Below are positions 17,911-26,141 of a stretch of 64,000 nt of DNA, piece by piece. This DNA comes from Streptomyces qaidamensis. GTDB taxonomy: Bacteria; Actinomycetota; Actinomycetes; Streptomycetales; Streptomycetaceae. A program made the translations under genes and the position numbers. The notes beneath the pieces were generated by a model. The model was given only the letters and a program-made list of their open reading frames with translations, made no database searches and was not told the DNA's origin. The DNA is taken from assembly GCF_001611795.1 (NCBI RefSeq), contig NZ_CP015098.1, positions 4,464,001-4,528,000 of the forward strand. Direction: 5' to 3'. Every line of letters begins with the position of its first letter. Position 1 is the stretch's first letter.

Positions 17911-18915
17911 TCAGTGCACGGTCTCGGCGATGTGCTGCGTACCGATCCGCTTGCGGAACACCCAGTACGTCCAGCCCTGGTAGAGCAGGACGACCGGAGT
18001 GGCGATCCCGGCACACCAGGTCATGATCTTCAGTGTGTACGGGCTGGACGAGGCGTTGGTGACCGTCAGGCTCCAGTCCGGGTTCAGCGTCGACGGCATG
18101 ACGTTCGGGAAGAGCGTCAGGAAGAGCATCGCCACCGTGGCCACGATGGTGACTCCCGACAGGGCGAACGCCCAGCCCTCCCGCCCGGCCCGTGCCGCGG
18201 CCAGGGCCACGAGGAGCGACGCCACCGCCGTGATCATCGCCACCAGCGACGAGCCGTCACCCCGGTCGGTCTGCGTCCATAGCAGGAAGGCGAGGGCCAG
18301 CAGGGCGGTCACCAGTCCGGCGCGCAGCGCCAGCTTCCGCGCCCGCTCCCGGATCTCCCCGACCGTCTTGAGCCCGACGAACACCGTCCCGTGGAAGGTG
18401 AACAGCGACAGCGTGACCAGCCCGCCCAGCAGCGCGTACGGGGTGAGCAGGTCCAGGACGCCGCCGGCGTAGTTGAAGTCCTGGTCGATCTTCACGCCCC
18501 GGACGATGTTCGCGAAGGCCACGCCCCACAGGAACGCGGGCAGCAGCGAGGTCCAGAAGATCGCCGTCTCCCAGTTGCGCTGCCAGTTCTCCTCGGGCCG
18601 CTTCACGCGGTACTCGAAGGCGACACCCCGGACGATCAGGCAGACCAGGATGAGCAGCAGGGGCAGGTAGAAGCCGGAGAAGAGCGTGGCGTACCACTCG
18701 GGGAAGGCGGCGAAGGTCGCGCCGGCGGCGGAGAGCAGCCACACCTCGTTGCCGTCCCAGACGGGTCCGATGGTGTTGATCAGCACCCGCTTCTCGGGCC
18801 GGTTGCGGGCGAGCAGCTTCGTGAGCACGCCGACCCCGAAGTCGAAGCCCTCCAGGAAGAAGTAGCCGGTCCACAGGACGGCGATCAGGACGAACCAGAC
18901 GTCGTGCAGTTCCAT
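17911..18915 (-). CDS. cydB: Cytochrome bd ubiquinol oxidase subunit II
   Basis: 334 aa polytopic membrane protein with about eight hydrophobic helices. It begins MELHDVWFVLIAVLWTGYFF; the CydB-type motifs EGFDFGVG and WDGNEVWLLSAAGATFAAFP are present. It is the second structural subunit of the menaquinol-oxidising cytochrome bd, used at low oxygen. Second gene of cydA-cydB-cydCD. Its stop overlaps the presumed ribosome binding site of cydCD. Confidence 0.96.
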   Translation of the reverse strand: MELHDVWFVLIAVLWTGYFFLEGFDFGVGVLTKLLARNRPEKRVLINTIGPVWDGNEVWLLSAAGATFAAFPEWYATLFSGFYLPLLLILVCLIVRGVAFEYRVKRPEENWQRNWETAIFWTSLLPAFLWGVAFANIVRGVKIDQDFNYAGGVLDLLTPYALLGGLVTLSLFTFHGTVFVGLKTVGEIRERARKLALRAGLVTALLALAFLLWTQTDRGDGSSLVAMITAVASLLVALAAARAGREGWAFALSGVTIVATVAMLFLTLFPNVMPSTLNPDWSLTVTNASSSPYTLKIMTWCAGIATPVVLLYQGWTYWVFRKRIGTQHIAETVH

Positions 18916-18935
18916 GACTGTGCAGCTCCCTCGGC

Positions 18936-20444
18936 CTAGTACGAGAAGGCCATCGGCTTGTCGGCGTCTCGGGAGTCGCCGCCGATCTTCGTGGGCGGGT
19001 TGAGGTCGGCCTCGGTGAGCTCCGGCGGGCCCGCCTTGACGTACTTGACCAGCAGCTTGACCTCGACGACGGCGAGGATGGCGTACAGCGTGGTGAAGAC
19101 GACCATCGAGGTGATGACCTCGGCCTGGGAGACACCGGGGGAGACCGCGTCACGCGTCTGGAACAGGCCGTAGACGACCCACGGCTGGCGGCCCATCTCG
19201 GTGAAGATCCAGCCCCAGGAGCTGGCGATCAGCGGGAAGCCCAGGGTGAGGATCGCGATGCGCCAGTACCACTTGGTGAGGGTCGGGCCGAGCGCCTTCT
19301 TCGGCAGCAGCACGAGATGCGGCACCTCGTCGTGGCCCACCCTCAGGTGCTGCGGCAGCATGAACTTCTTGCGGGTCAGCCACAACCCGGCCAGGCCGAT
19401 GGCGAACGACGTCATGCCGAAACCGATCATCCACCGGAAGCCCCAGTAGGCGACGGGGATGTTGGGCCGGTAGTCACCGGGCCCGTACTTCTCCTGCTCG
19501 GCCTTGTTGACGTCGTTGATGCCGGGCACGTACGAGGAGAAGTCGTCCTTCGCGAGGAAGGACAGCAGGCCCGGGATCTCGATGGCGACCTTGTTGTGGC
19601 CCTTGTCGACGTCACCGACGGCGAAGACCGAGAAGGGAGCCGGCTTCTCGCCGTCCCACAGCGCCTCTGCCGCGGCCATCTTCATCGGCTGCTGCTGGTA
19701 CATGATCTTTCCGAGCACGTCGCCGCTGATCGCGGTGAGGAGGCCGCCGATGACGACGGTGACGAGACCCAGCCGCAGCGAGGTCTTCATCACCGGCACG
19801 TGCTTCTTGCGGACCAGGTGGAAGGCGGCGATGCCGACCATGAAGGCGCCACCGGTCAGGAAGGCCGCGGTGAGCGTGTGGAAGACCTGGGCGAGTGCGG
19901 TGTTCTGGGTCAGAACCAGCCAGAAGTCGGTGAGCTCGGCCCGGCCCTTCGCCTCGTTGATCCGGTAGCCCACCGGGTGCTGCATCCAGGAGTTGGCAGC
20001 GAGAATGAAGTAGGCCGACAGGATCGTGCCGATCGAGACCATCCATATGCAGGCCAGGTGGATCTTCTTCGGCAGCTTGTCCCAGCCGAAGATCCACAGA
20101 CCGATGAAGGTCGACTCGAAGAAGAAGGCGATCAGGGCCTCGAAGGCCAGCGGCGCACCGAACACGTCACCGACGAAGCGCGAGTAGTCCGACCAGTTCA
20201 TGCCGAACTGGAACTCCTGCACGATGCCGGTGACCACGCCCATCGCGATGTTGATCAGGAAGAGCTTGCCCCAGAACTTCGTCGCCCGGAGGTACTTCTC
20301 CTTCTCCGTCCGTACCCACGCCGTCTGCAGACCGGCCGTGAGCGCGGCCAGCGAGATCGTCAGGGGGACGAACAGAAAGTGGTAGACGGTGGTGATGCCG
20401 AACTGCCATCGCGCCAGGGTCTCCGGCGCCAAAGCCAGGTCCAC
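18936..20444 (-). CDS. cydA: Cytochrome bd ubiquinol oxidase subunit I
   Basis: 502 aa. It carries the haem b595 ligand His in TTVYHFLFVPL, the GWDKLPKKIHL segment, and the highly conserved GRQPWVVYGLFQTRDAVSP. GTG start with AGGAG 7 nt upstream. First gene of the operon; a Rex operator lies 23 bp upstream, so NADH/NAD+-responsive repression is expected. The product couples quinol oxidation to oxygen reduction without pumping protons. Confidence 0.96.
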   Translation of the reverse strand: MDLALAPETLARWQFGITTVYHFLFVPLTISLAALTAGLQTAWVRTEKEKYLRATKFWGKLFLINIAMGVVTGIVQEFQFGMNWSDYSRFVGDVFGAPLAFEALIAFFFESTFIGLWIFGWDKLPKKIHLACIWMVSIGTILSAYFILAANSWMQHPVGYRINEAKGRAELTDFWLVLTQNTALAQVFHTLTAAFLTGGAFMVGIAAFHLVRKKHVPVMKTSLRLGLVTVVIGGLLTAISGDVLGKIMYQQQPMKMAAAEALWDGEKPAPFSVFAVGDVDKGHNKVAIEIPGLLSFLAKDDFSSYVPGINDVNKAEQEKYGPGDYRPNIPVAYWGFRWMIGFGMTSFAIGLAGLWLTRKKFMLPQHLRVGHDEVPHLVLLPKKALGPTLTKWYWRIAILTLGFPLIASSWGWIFTEMGRQPWVVYGLFQTRDAVSPGVSQAEVITSMVVFTTLYAILAVVEVKLLVKYVKAGPPELTEADLNPPTKIGGDSRDADKPMAFSY

Positions 20445-20466
20445 GTCGCCGCTCCTTACCTACGCT

Positions 20467-20482
20467 TGTGAAAGCGTTCACA
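20467..20482. promoter_or_regulatory. Rex operator upstream of cydA
   Basis: TGTGAAAGCGTTCACA is an exact match to the Rex operator TGTGAA-N4-TTCACA. An extra TTCACAAG half-site follows directly. Rex represses cyd genes in Streptomyces when NADH/NAD+ is low. Confidence 0.88.
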
Positions 20483-20593
20483 TTCACAAGCCATTATGCA
20501 GCACGTGCTTTCGAGTCCTGGAGGGGGTCCCCTGTCGCGCCGGTCACAACAGACCTCTTGGCCCGGACTTCAACATATTGTTGAATCGACGGC

Positions 20594-20986
20594 ATGCAGC
20601 CACCGACGCCGCTTCGGATACGGATCTCCTGGCCCGCGGGCCATCTCACGGCGTCGCTCGACGACACCCCGACCAGTCAGGCCCTCGCCACAGCGCTGCC
20701 CCTCGTCTCGACAGCGCGCACCTGGGGCGAGGAGGTGTACTTCGATACAGGAGTGTCGGTTTCACGTGAAACAGGCGCCCGCGAGGTCGTCGAGCCGGGC
20801 ACCGTCGCCTTCTGGACCGACGGCGACGCCCTCGCCCTCCCCTACGGGCCCACGCCGATCTCACAGGGCGACGAGTGCCGCCTCGCAAGTCCGTGCAACC
20901 TCCTGGGCCATCTCGACGGCGACCCTGGCCTGCTCGCGACAGTGCGGGACGGCGACCCCGTACGCGTGGAACTCCTGGAAGCCTGA
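20594..20986 (+). CDS. Cyclophilin-like fold protein
   Basis: 130 aa, matching the small cyclophilin-like (TM1367-type) family. Visible family pattern: PTSQALATALPL, TWGEEVYFDTG, VEPGTVAFWTDGDALALPYGPTP and LASPCNLLGHL. Enzymatic function of the family is unestablished. Codons for VSRET derive from an exact parS site inside the gene (20759-20772), in a loop region likely to tolerate change. Convergent with hisC, 21 bp between stops. Confidence 0.8.
   Translation: MQPPTPLRIRISWPAGHLTASLDDTPTSQALATALPLVSTARTWGEEVYFDTGVSVSRETGAREVVEPGTVAFWTDGDALALPYGPTPISQGDECRLASPCNLLGHLDGDPGLLATVRDGDPVRVELLEA
20759..20772. promoter_or_regulatory. parS inside the cyclophilin-like gene
   Basis: Exact GTTTCACGTGAAAC within coding sequence, read as V-S-R-E-T. 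The only exact parS in this window lying fully inside an open reading frame. Confidence 0.92.
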
Positions 20987-21007
20987 TCCGACTCCCGGAG
21001 GCGAGGG

Positions 21008-22087
21008 CTACAGCTCCTTGCGGAATCCTTCCGACACCTTCAGGAAGATGTCGTTCGCCTCGGCCTCCCCGACCGTGACCCGCACACCCTCACCCGGGAA
21101 CGGCCGGATCACCACACCAGCCTGCTCACACGCCTGAGCGAACGCGACCGTGCGCTCCCCCAGCCGCAGCCACACGAAGTTGGCCTGGGTCTCGGGCACC
21201 GTCCATCCCTGCGAGCGCAGCCCGTCGACCACGCGCGTGCGCTCGCACACCAGCGAGCCGACCCGGCCGAACAGTTCGTCCTCGGCCCGCATCGAGGCGA
21301 TCGCCGCCTCCTGCGCGAGCTGGCTCACGCCGAACGGCACCGCCGTCTTGCGCAGCGCCGCGGCCACCGGTTCGTGGGCGATGGCGAAACCGACACGCAG
21401 GCCGGCGAGGCCGTACGCCTTCGAGAAGGTCCGCAGCACACACACGTTGGGCCGGTCGCGGTAGAGCTCGACGCCGTCCGGCACCTCGGGGTCGCGGATG
21501 AACTCGCGGTAGGCCTCGTCGAGGACCACCAGCACATCGCTCGGGACCCGGTCCAGGAAGCGCTCCAGCTCCGCCCGCCGCACCACCGTGCCGGTGGGGT
21601 TGTTGGGGTTGCAGACGAAGATCAGCCGTGTCCGGTCGGTGATCGCGTCGGCCATCGCGTTGAGGTCGTGCACATCCCCGGGGGTCAGCGGCACCTGGAC
21701 CGACGTCGCGCCACTGATCTGCGTGATGATCGGGTACGCCTCGAACGACCGCCAGGCGTAGATCACCTCGTCGCCCGGGCCGGAGGTGGCCTGGATCAGC
21801 TGCTGGGCGACACCGACCGAACCGGTACCGGTGGCCAAGTGGGAAAGAGGCACGCCGAACCGCTCGGACAGCTCGTTCATCAGCGCCGTACAGGCCATGT
21901 CCGGATAGCGGTTGAAGTTGCAGGCCGCCGCCGTCACGGTCTCCATCACGCCCGGCAGCGGCGGATACGGGTTCTCATTGGAGGACAGCTTGTAGGCCAC
22001 CGGACCACCCGCCGCAGCGGGCTTGCCCGGCTTGTAGGTGGGGATCCCCTCCAGCTCGGCGCGCAGCTTGGGGCTCGTCTCGCTCAC
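21008..22087 (-). CDS. hisC: Histidinol-phosphate/aromatic aminotransferase (HisC type)
   Basis: 359 aa, class I/II PLP aminotransferase of the HisC subgroup. Start GTG at 22087 with GAGGAGG upstream. Landmarks: KLSSNENPYPPLP at the N-terminus, the VCNPNNPTGTVV segment, VVLDEAYREF, and the PLP lysine in RTFSKAYGLAGLRVGF. It lies outside a his operon, so it may be a second HisC-like enzyme acting on histidinol phosphate or aromatic amino acids (Pat). Confidence 0.87.
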   Translation of the reverse strand: MSETSPKLRAELEGIPTYKPGKPAAAGGPVAYKLSSNENPYPPLPGVMETVTAAACNFNRYPDMACTALMNELSERFGVPLSHLATGTGSVGVAQQLIQATSGPGDEVIYAWRSFEAYPIITQISGATSVQVPLTPGDVHDLNAMADAITDRTRLIFVCNPNNPTGTVVRRAELERFLDRVPSDVLVVLDEAYREFIRDPEVPDGVELYRDRPNVCVLRTFSKAYGLAGLRVGFAIAHEPVAAALRKTAVPFGVSQLAQEAAIASMRAEDELFGRVGSLVCERTRVVDGLRSQGWTVPETQANFVWLRLGERTVAFAQACEQAGVVIRPFPGEGVRVTVGEAEANDIFLKVSEGFRKEL

Positions 22088-22517
22088 CGCAGTCCTCCTC
22101 GTGAAGACCGGCGGCCCATGACCGCCGCCGACATCCAATACTCCTCACCTTATGAGGATTCGGCGCCGCTGCGTAGAGCAACGACCGAGCAGCCGGCCCC
22201 GGCCTCCCCGTCCCACCGGCATCAGGGGCATCGCCGCACCAAGGCGTACGAATCCAGGGGCGCGCCTCGCATATACCTACGCGCCGGTGGTGCACGCCGT
22301 GGCGCGCATCCCTCGTGCAGGTGAGTTGAGACCTCTTCGCAACATCGCCCACTTGGCAGGCCCGTGCGCGCCGACAAGGCACGTACTGCCATGAGAGCGC
22401 TCAACGCCCTTGGTTTCCAAAGCAATTGCTGGTAAATGATCATGCAGAAACGTGCCTGTCAATGCGTGCATATGCGTCCGCCCTACCCCACCGCATGAGC
22501 CCTACTATCGGCTCGCC
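22088..22517. other. 430-bp divergent intergenic region hisC / lacI-type gene
   Basis: No coding sequence that I can support. The part near 22400-22490 is richer in A+T than the surroundings and contains GCATATGC and repeated TGCGTGC/TGCATA elements, possible operator material for the LacI-type regulator. A TACTAT -10-like box at 22503-22508 sits 9 nt before the regulator ATG. Confidence 0.4.
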
Positions 22518-23630
22518 ATGACAGCAGCAGGGAAGCACCAGGTGAGCCGCGCGGAAACCTCACGGCGAGGCAGCAGGCCGGGTCGGGCGGGCATCAGAGA
22601 CGTGGCCGCCGCAGCCGGAGTCTCCATCACGACCGTCTCCGACGCCCTCAACGGCAAGGGCCGGCTCCCGGACGCCACCCGGCGCCATGTCCGCGAGGTC
22701 GCCGACCGGCTGGGCTATCGCCCCTCGGCCGCCGCCCGGACCCTCCGTACCGGCAAGTCGGGACTCATCGGCCTGACCGTGACCACGTACGGGGATGAAC
22801 CTTTCACCTTCACGGAGTTCGCGTACTTCGCGGAGATGGCGCGGGCCGCCACCTCCGCCGCGCTCGCCCGCGGCTACGCCCTCGTCATCCTGCCCGCGAC
22901 CTCCCGCCACGACGTGTGGTCGAACGTCGCCCTGGACGGCACCGTCGTCATCGACCCCTCCGACCAGGACCCGGTCGTCAGCGAACTCGTCCGACAGGGT
23001 CTGCCGGTCGTCTCCGACGGCCGCCCGGCCGGCGCGCTTCCGGTCACGGCCTGGGTCGACAACGACCACGAGGCCGCCGTCCTCGGCATCCTCGATCACC
23101 TGGCCGACGCCGGCGCCCGCCGCATCGGCCTGCTGACCGGCACGTCGACGGACACGTACACCCACCTGTCGACCACGGCCTACCTGCGCTGGTGCGAGCG
23201 GGTGGGCCAGGATCCGGTGTACGAGGCCTACCCGGCGCACGATCCGTGCGCGGGAGCCGTGGCCGCCGACCGGCTGCTCGCCCGGCCCGACCGGCCCGAC
23301 GCGGTCTACGGACTGTTCGACCCGAACGGCACCGACCTGCTCGCTGCGGCCCGCCGCTACGGCCTGCGCGTCCCGGACGACCTGCTGCTGGTCTGCTGCA
23401 GCGAGTCCACCGTGTACGCCAACACCGAGCCGCCGATCACCACGCTCTCCCTGAAGCCGCGCCGCATCGGCACGGCGGTGGTGCAGCTCCTCATCGACGC
23501 CATCGAGGGAGCGGAATCCGACCGGCCGGTGGAGCAGGTGATACCGACGGAGCTGATCGTGCGCACCTCGTCCCAGCGACGCTCGCCGCGTACGACGGTC
23601 AGCCCCCCGCGATCACCCGAGGAGACGTAG
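22518..23630 (+). CDS. LacI-family transcriptional regulator
   Basis: 370 aa from the ATG at 22518, preceded by a TACTAT box with spacing for a leaderless mRNA. The HTH is clear (IRDVAAAAGVSITTVSDALN), followed by the hinge helix (GYRPSAAARTLRTGKSG) and a periplasmic-binding-like sensor domain with the LacI C-terminal pattern (DLLLVCCSES, PPITTLSLKPRRIGTAVVQLL). No adjacent sugar-uptake operon, so its regulon is not local. Confidence 0.92.
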   Translation: MTAAGKHQVSRAETSRRGSRPGRAGIRDVAAAAGVSITTVSDALNGKGRLPDATRRHVREVADRLGYRPSAAARTLRTGKSGLIGLTVTTYGDEPFTFTEFAYFAEMARAATSAALARGYALVILPATSRHDVWSNVALDGTVVIDPSDQDPVVSELVRQGLPVVSDGRPAGALPVTAWVDNDHEAAVLGILDHLADAGARRIGLLTGTSTDTYTHLSTTAYLRWCERVGQDPVYEAYPAHDPCAGAVAADRLLARPDRPDAVYGLFDPNGTDLLAAARRYGLRVPDDLLLVCCSESTVYANTEPPITTLSLKPRRIGTAVVQLLIDAIEGAESDRPVEQVIPTELIVRTSSQRRSPRTTVSPPRSPEET

Positions 23631-23923
23631 GTCCCGCACGCGGGTAAAGGGATGGTCGTACTCCTGGGGAGAAACAGGGCCGGTCCCCCGGAGAGAAGGG
23701 ATCGTTCTCGCGAAGAGCAGAAGAGCGAGGACGGTCACACGGTGGTCAAAGCCCGGCCCAATCGGGGCGAAAGCCGCGGTGAACTGGACTCTTGCTCTGA
23801 TTCACCACCCCTGGGTCATCACATGGCGCGATCCGCATTCCTATGATGGGCCCACGACACCCGCGGGCCGCTACGACCAGGCAGTCCGATGCGGTGCAAT
23901 GCGGCGCGATGGTGGAGGGGTCG

Positions 23924-25000
23924 ATGACTCAGGGGGCCGGTCAGGGACCCGAGGTGGAGCGAACGGCGACGTTGCGCGACTTCCGGGTGCCCGCGTACGT
24001 CCACGAGACCGGTCCGTACGTCCACAGCGTCCACCCCGGTGACGTCGCCCCGCCGCCCGAGGAGGCCTACCCCGAGGGGTACACGCCGACCGAGCGCGAC
24101 CTTCCCGTCATCAACCGGGGTGACACTGTCCAGGTGACCGTGGACCCCGAGACCGCCGCCGCCCCGCAGGCCATCACCGGGCAGGGCCCGCTGTACGTCG
24201 TGGGTGACGTGCACGGCTACCTCGACCAGCTGGTGTCGGCCCTCCAGGAGAAGGGCCTGCTCGACGCCGCCGGAAACTGGTGCGCGGGCACCGCCCGGTT
24301 GTGGTTCCTCGGCGACTTCACCGACCGCGGGCCGGACGGCATCGGCGTCATCGACCTCGTGATGCGGCTGTCCGCCGAGGCCGCCGCGGCCGGCGGCTAC
24401 TGCAAGGCACTCATGGGCAACCACGAGCTGCTGCTGCTCGGCGCCAAGCGGTTCGGCGACACCCCCGTCAACTCCGGCGCGGGCACCGCCACCTTCCAGG
24501 CGGCGTGGCTCCTCAACGGCGGCCAGAAGACCGACATGGACCGTCTCCAGGACCACCACCTGCAGTGGATGTCGCGCCTTGACGCCATCGAGGAGGTCGA
24601 CGGCCACCTGCTCGTCCACTCGGACACCACCGCCTACCTCGACTACGGCCGTTCCATCGAGGAGGTCAACGACACCGTCCGCGAGACGATCACCCGCAAC
24701 GACGCGGACGAGGTCTGGGACCTGTTCCGCAAGTTCACCAAGCGGTTCTCCTTCCGCGACGAGGGCGGCGCGGACGCCGTGCGTTCCCTGCTCGATACGT
24801 ACGGGGGCACCCGCATCGTTCACGGGCACAGCCCGATTCCGTATCTGCTGGGCGAGGTCGGCTCCGAGGACGACGAGGACAACCGCGACCCCGTGATCGA
24901 GGGCCCGCACGTCTACGCCGACGGACTCGCCATCGCGATGGACGGTGGCGTGACCATGGCCGGAAAGCTACTGGTCCAGCAACTGCCGCTGGATACGTGA
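23924..25000 (+). CDS. Calcineurin-like metallophosphoesterase
   Basis: 358 aa from the ATG at 23924 with GGAGGGG upstream; the earlier in-frame ATGs add unlikely sequence. The PPP-type metal-binding motifs are complete: VVGDVHGYLDQL, FLGDFTDRGPDG, ALMGNHELLLL, HSDTTAYLDYG and IVHGHSPIPYLL. This fits a Ser/Thr or diadenosine polyphosphatase-like enzyme. The first 110 residues are extra. No signal peptide. The 293-bp upstream region shows nothing I can name. Confidence 0.88.
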   Translation: MTQGAGQGPEVERTATLRDFRVPAYVHETGPYVHSVHPGDVAPPPEEAYPEGYTPTERDLPVINRGDTVQVTVDPETAAAPQAITGQGPLYVVGDVHGYLDQLVSALQEKGLLDAAGNWCAGTARLWFLGDFTDRGPDGIGVIDLVMRLSAEAAAAGGYCKALMGNHELLLLGAKRFGDTPVNSGAGTATFQAAWLLNGGQKTDMDRLQDHHLQWMSRLDAIEEVDGHLLVHSDTTAYLDYGRSIEEVNDTVRETITRNDADEVWDLFRKFTKRFSFRDEGGADAVRSLLDTYGGTRIVHGHSPIPYLLGEVGSEDDEDNRDPVIEGPHVYADGLAIAMDGGVTMAGKLLVQQLPLDT

Positions 25001-25189
25001 ACGTTCACCGGGCAGGCATTCCCCTTCGGAGGACTGGGCCGGTGAGGGGTCAATTTCGGTAAACCCCCTGTCACCGCATACCGTCACCGCTCTACCATCG
25101 GCTTATCCGTAGCAGGCTCCCCTCCGTTTCTGCCCGACGGCTCGTCAGCATGCCGAGCCACAAGCCCTACGGAGCATCGGGGGATGCAC

Positions 25190-26038
25190 ATGAACAGCGT
25201 TCCGCAGCACCTGTTGAGTGAGGACCGCCAGGAATACGAGCGGATCCTCGATGAGGCGCTGCGCTCCGCACCACACCGTCCCGAACTGGCCGCTGTCGGT
25301 CAGCGACTCAACTCCGAACAACTGCGCACCATGGCGCTGAACGCGACCGCACTCATCACGGCGGCCGCGTCGGCCGAGTACCAGCACTACGTCAAGGTCC
25401 GCGACGAACTGCGACAGCCGGCGTCGGCCGTGCGCGAGTCCGGTTCCGCCGAGCCCGGTACGGGCGCGTCGGGGCTCGCCGCCACCATGGGCGGGGTCGC
25501 CGAGACCGCCGGCGCGGGCGCCGTCGCCGTCGTCGCCGTCCTCGCACCTGTCCTCGCCGGAACGGCCGCTGCGATCTTCCTGCTCGTCGGCTACATCCTG
25601 CGGATGCTCGACCCGGAGCAGGGATTCGCCCGGACCATGCTCACCACGGGCTGGGTCTTCGGCGCCGTGACCGCGGCGGCGATCCTCGTCGCCGCCGTGG
25701 GGCTGCTGCTCACGGCCCTGCGGAACAAGCCCACGGCCGAAGGCGGACCGTACGGCGAAATGCAGGGCGAGGTGGCCCAGGCCAAGGAGGCCTGGCACGA
25801 GGCTCTGCTGGAACGCGGCATCCTGCCCTTCCTGCGGGAGGCCCTCGTCGACCCCGGCGCGGCGGCAGCGCTGCACCACACGCCCTCGTCCACGCCGGTC
25901 AGCCGCATGCCGCACCTCGGCTACGGACGGCCGGGGTTCAGCAGCCCGGACGACGGCGACCGCGGCTCGCGCCCCAGCTTCAGCAGCCCGGACTACACCA
26001 GCCCGGACTTCGGAGGGCCGGAGCACCAGCCGGAGTAG
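25190..26038 (+). CDS. Membrane protein, two hydrophobic segments, unknown function
   Basis: 282 aa from the second ATG (25190, 7 nt after GGGGG; the ATG at 25184 is too close to it). An N-terminal helical region, two hydrophobic segments (about AGAVAVVAVLAPVLAGTAAA to YIL, and GWVFGAVTAAAILVAAVGLLL), and a C-terminal tail with repeated FSSPD-like units (FSSPDD, FSSPDY, TSPDFG). I do not recognise a family beyond other streptomycetes. Convergent with thiC. Confidence 0.75.
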   Translation: MNSVPQHLLSEDRQEYERILDEALRSAPHRPELAAVGQRLNSEQLRTMALNATALITAAASAEYQHYVKVRDELRQPASAVRESGSAEPGTGASGLAATMGGVAETAGAGAVAVVAVLAPVLAGTAAAIFLLVGYILRMLDPEQGFARTMLTTGWVFGAVTAAAILVAAVGLLLTALRNKPTAEGGPYGEMQGEVAQAKEAWHEALLERGILPFLREALVDPGAAAALHHTPSSTPVSRMPHLGYGRPGFSSPDDGDRGSRPSFSSPDYTSPDFGGPEHQPE

Positions 26039-26096
26039 CACCCATCGGAGCCCGTCCGAGCGGCGGATCCGAGGGGGCGGACCCGAGCGGACGGAC

Positions 26097-26131
26097 CACA
26101 GGCCGGGGGACCATCGACCCCCGGGCCTGTG
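26097..26131. terminator. Terminator between convergent genes
   Basis: Inverted repeat CACAGGCC...GGCCTGTG extended inside by GGGGG/CCCCC with one bulged base. Located between the membrane protein gene and thiC, so it could stop transcription from both sides. Confidence 0.65.
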
Positions 26132-26141
26132 CGCGGCCGGG

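Noticed and set aside
15574..18282. 902-aa open frame antisense to cydCD
   Set aside because: Low-complexity R/P/G/Q translation without any domain, a shadow of the high-G+C cydCD gene.
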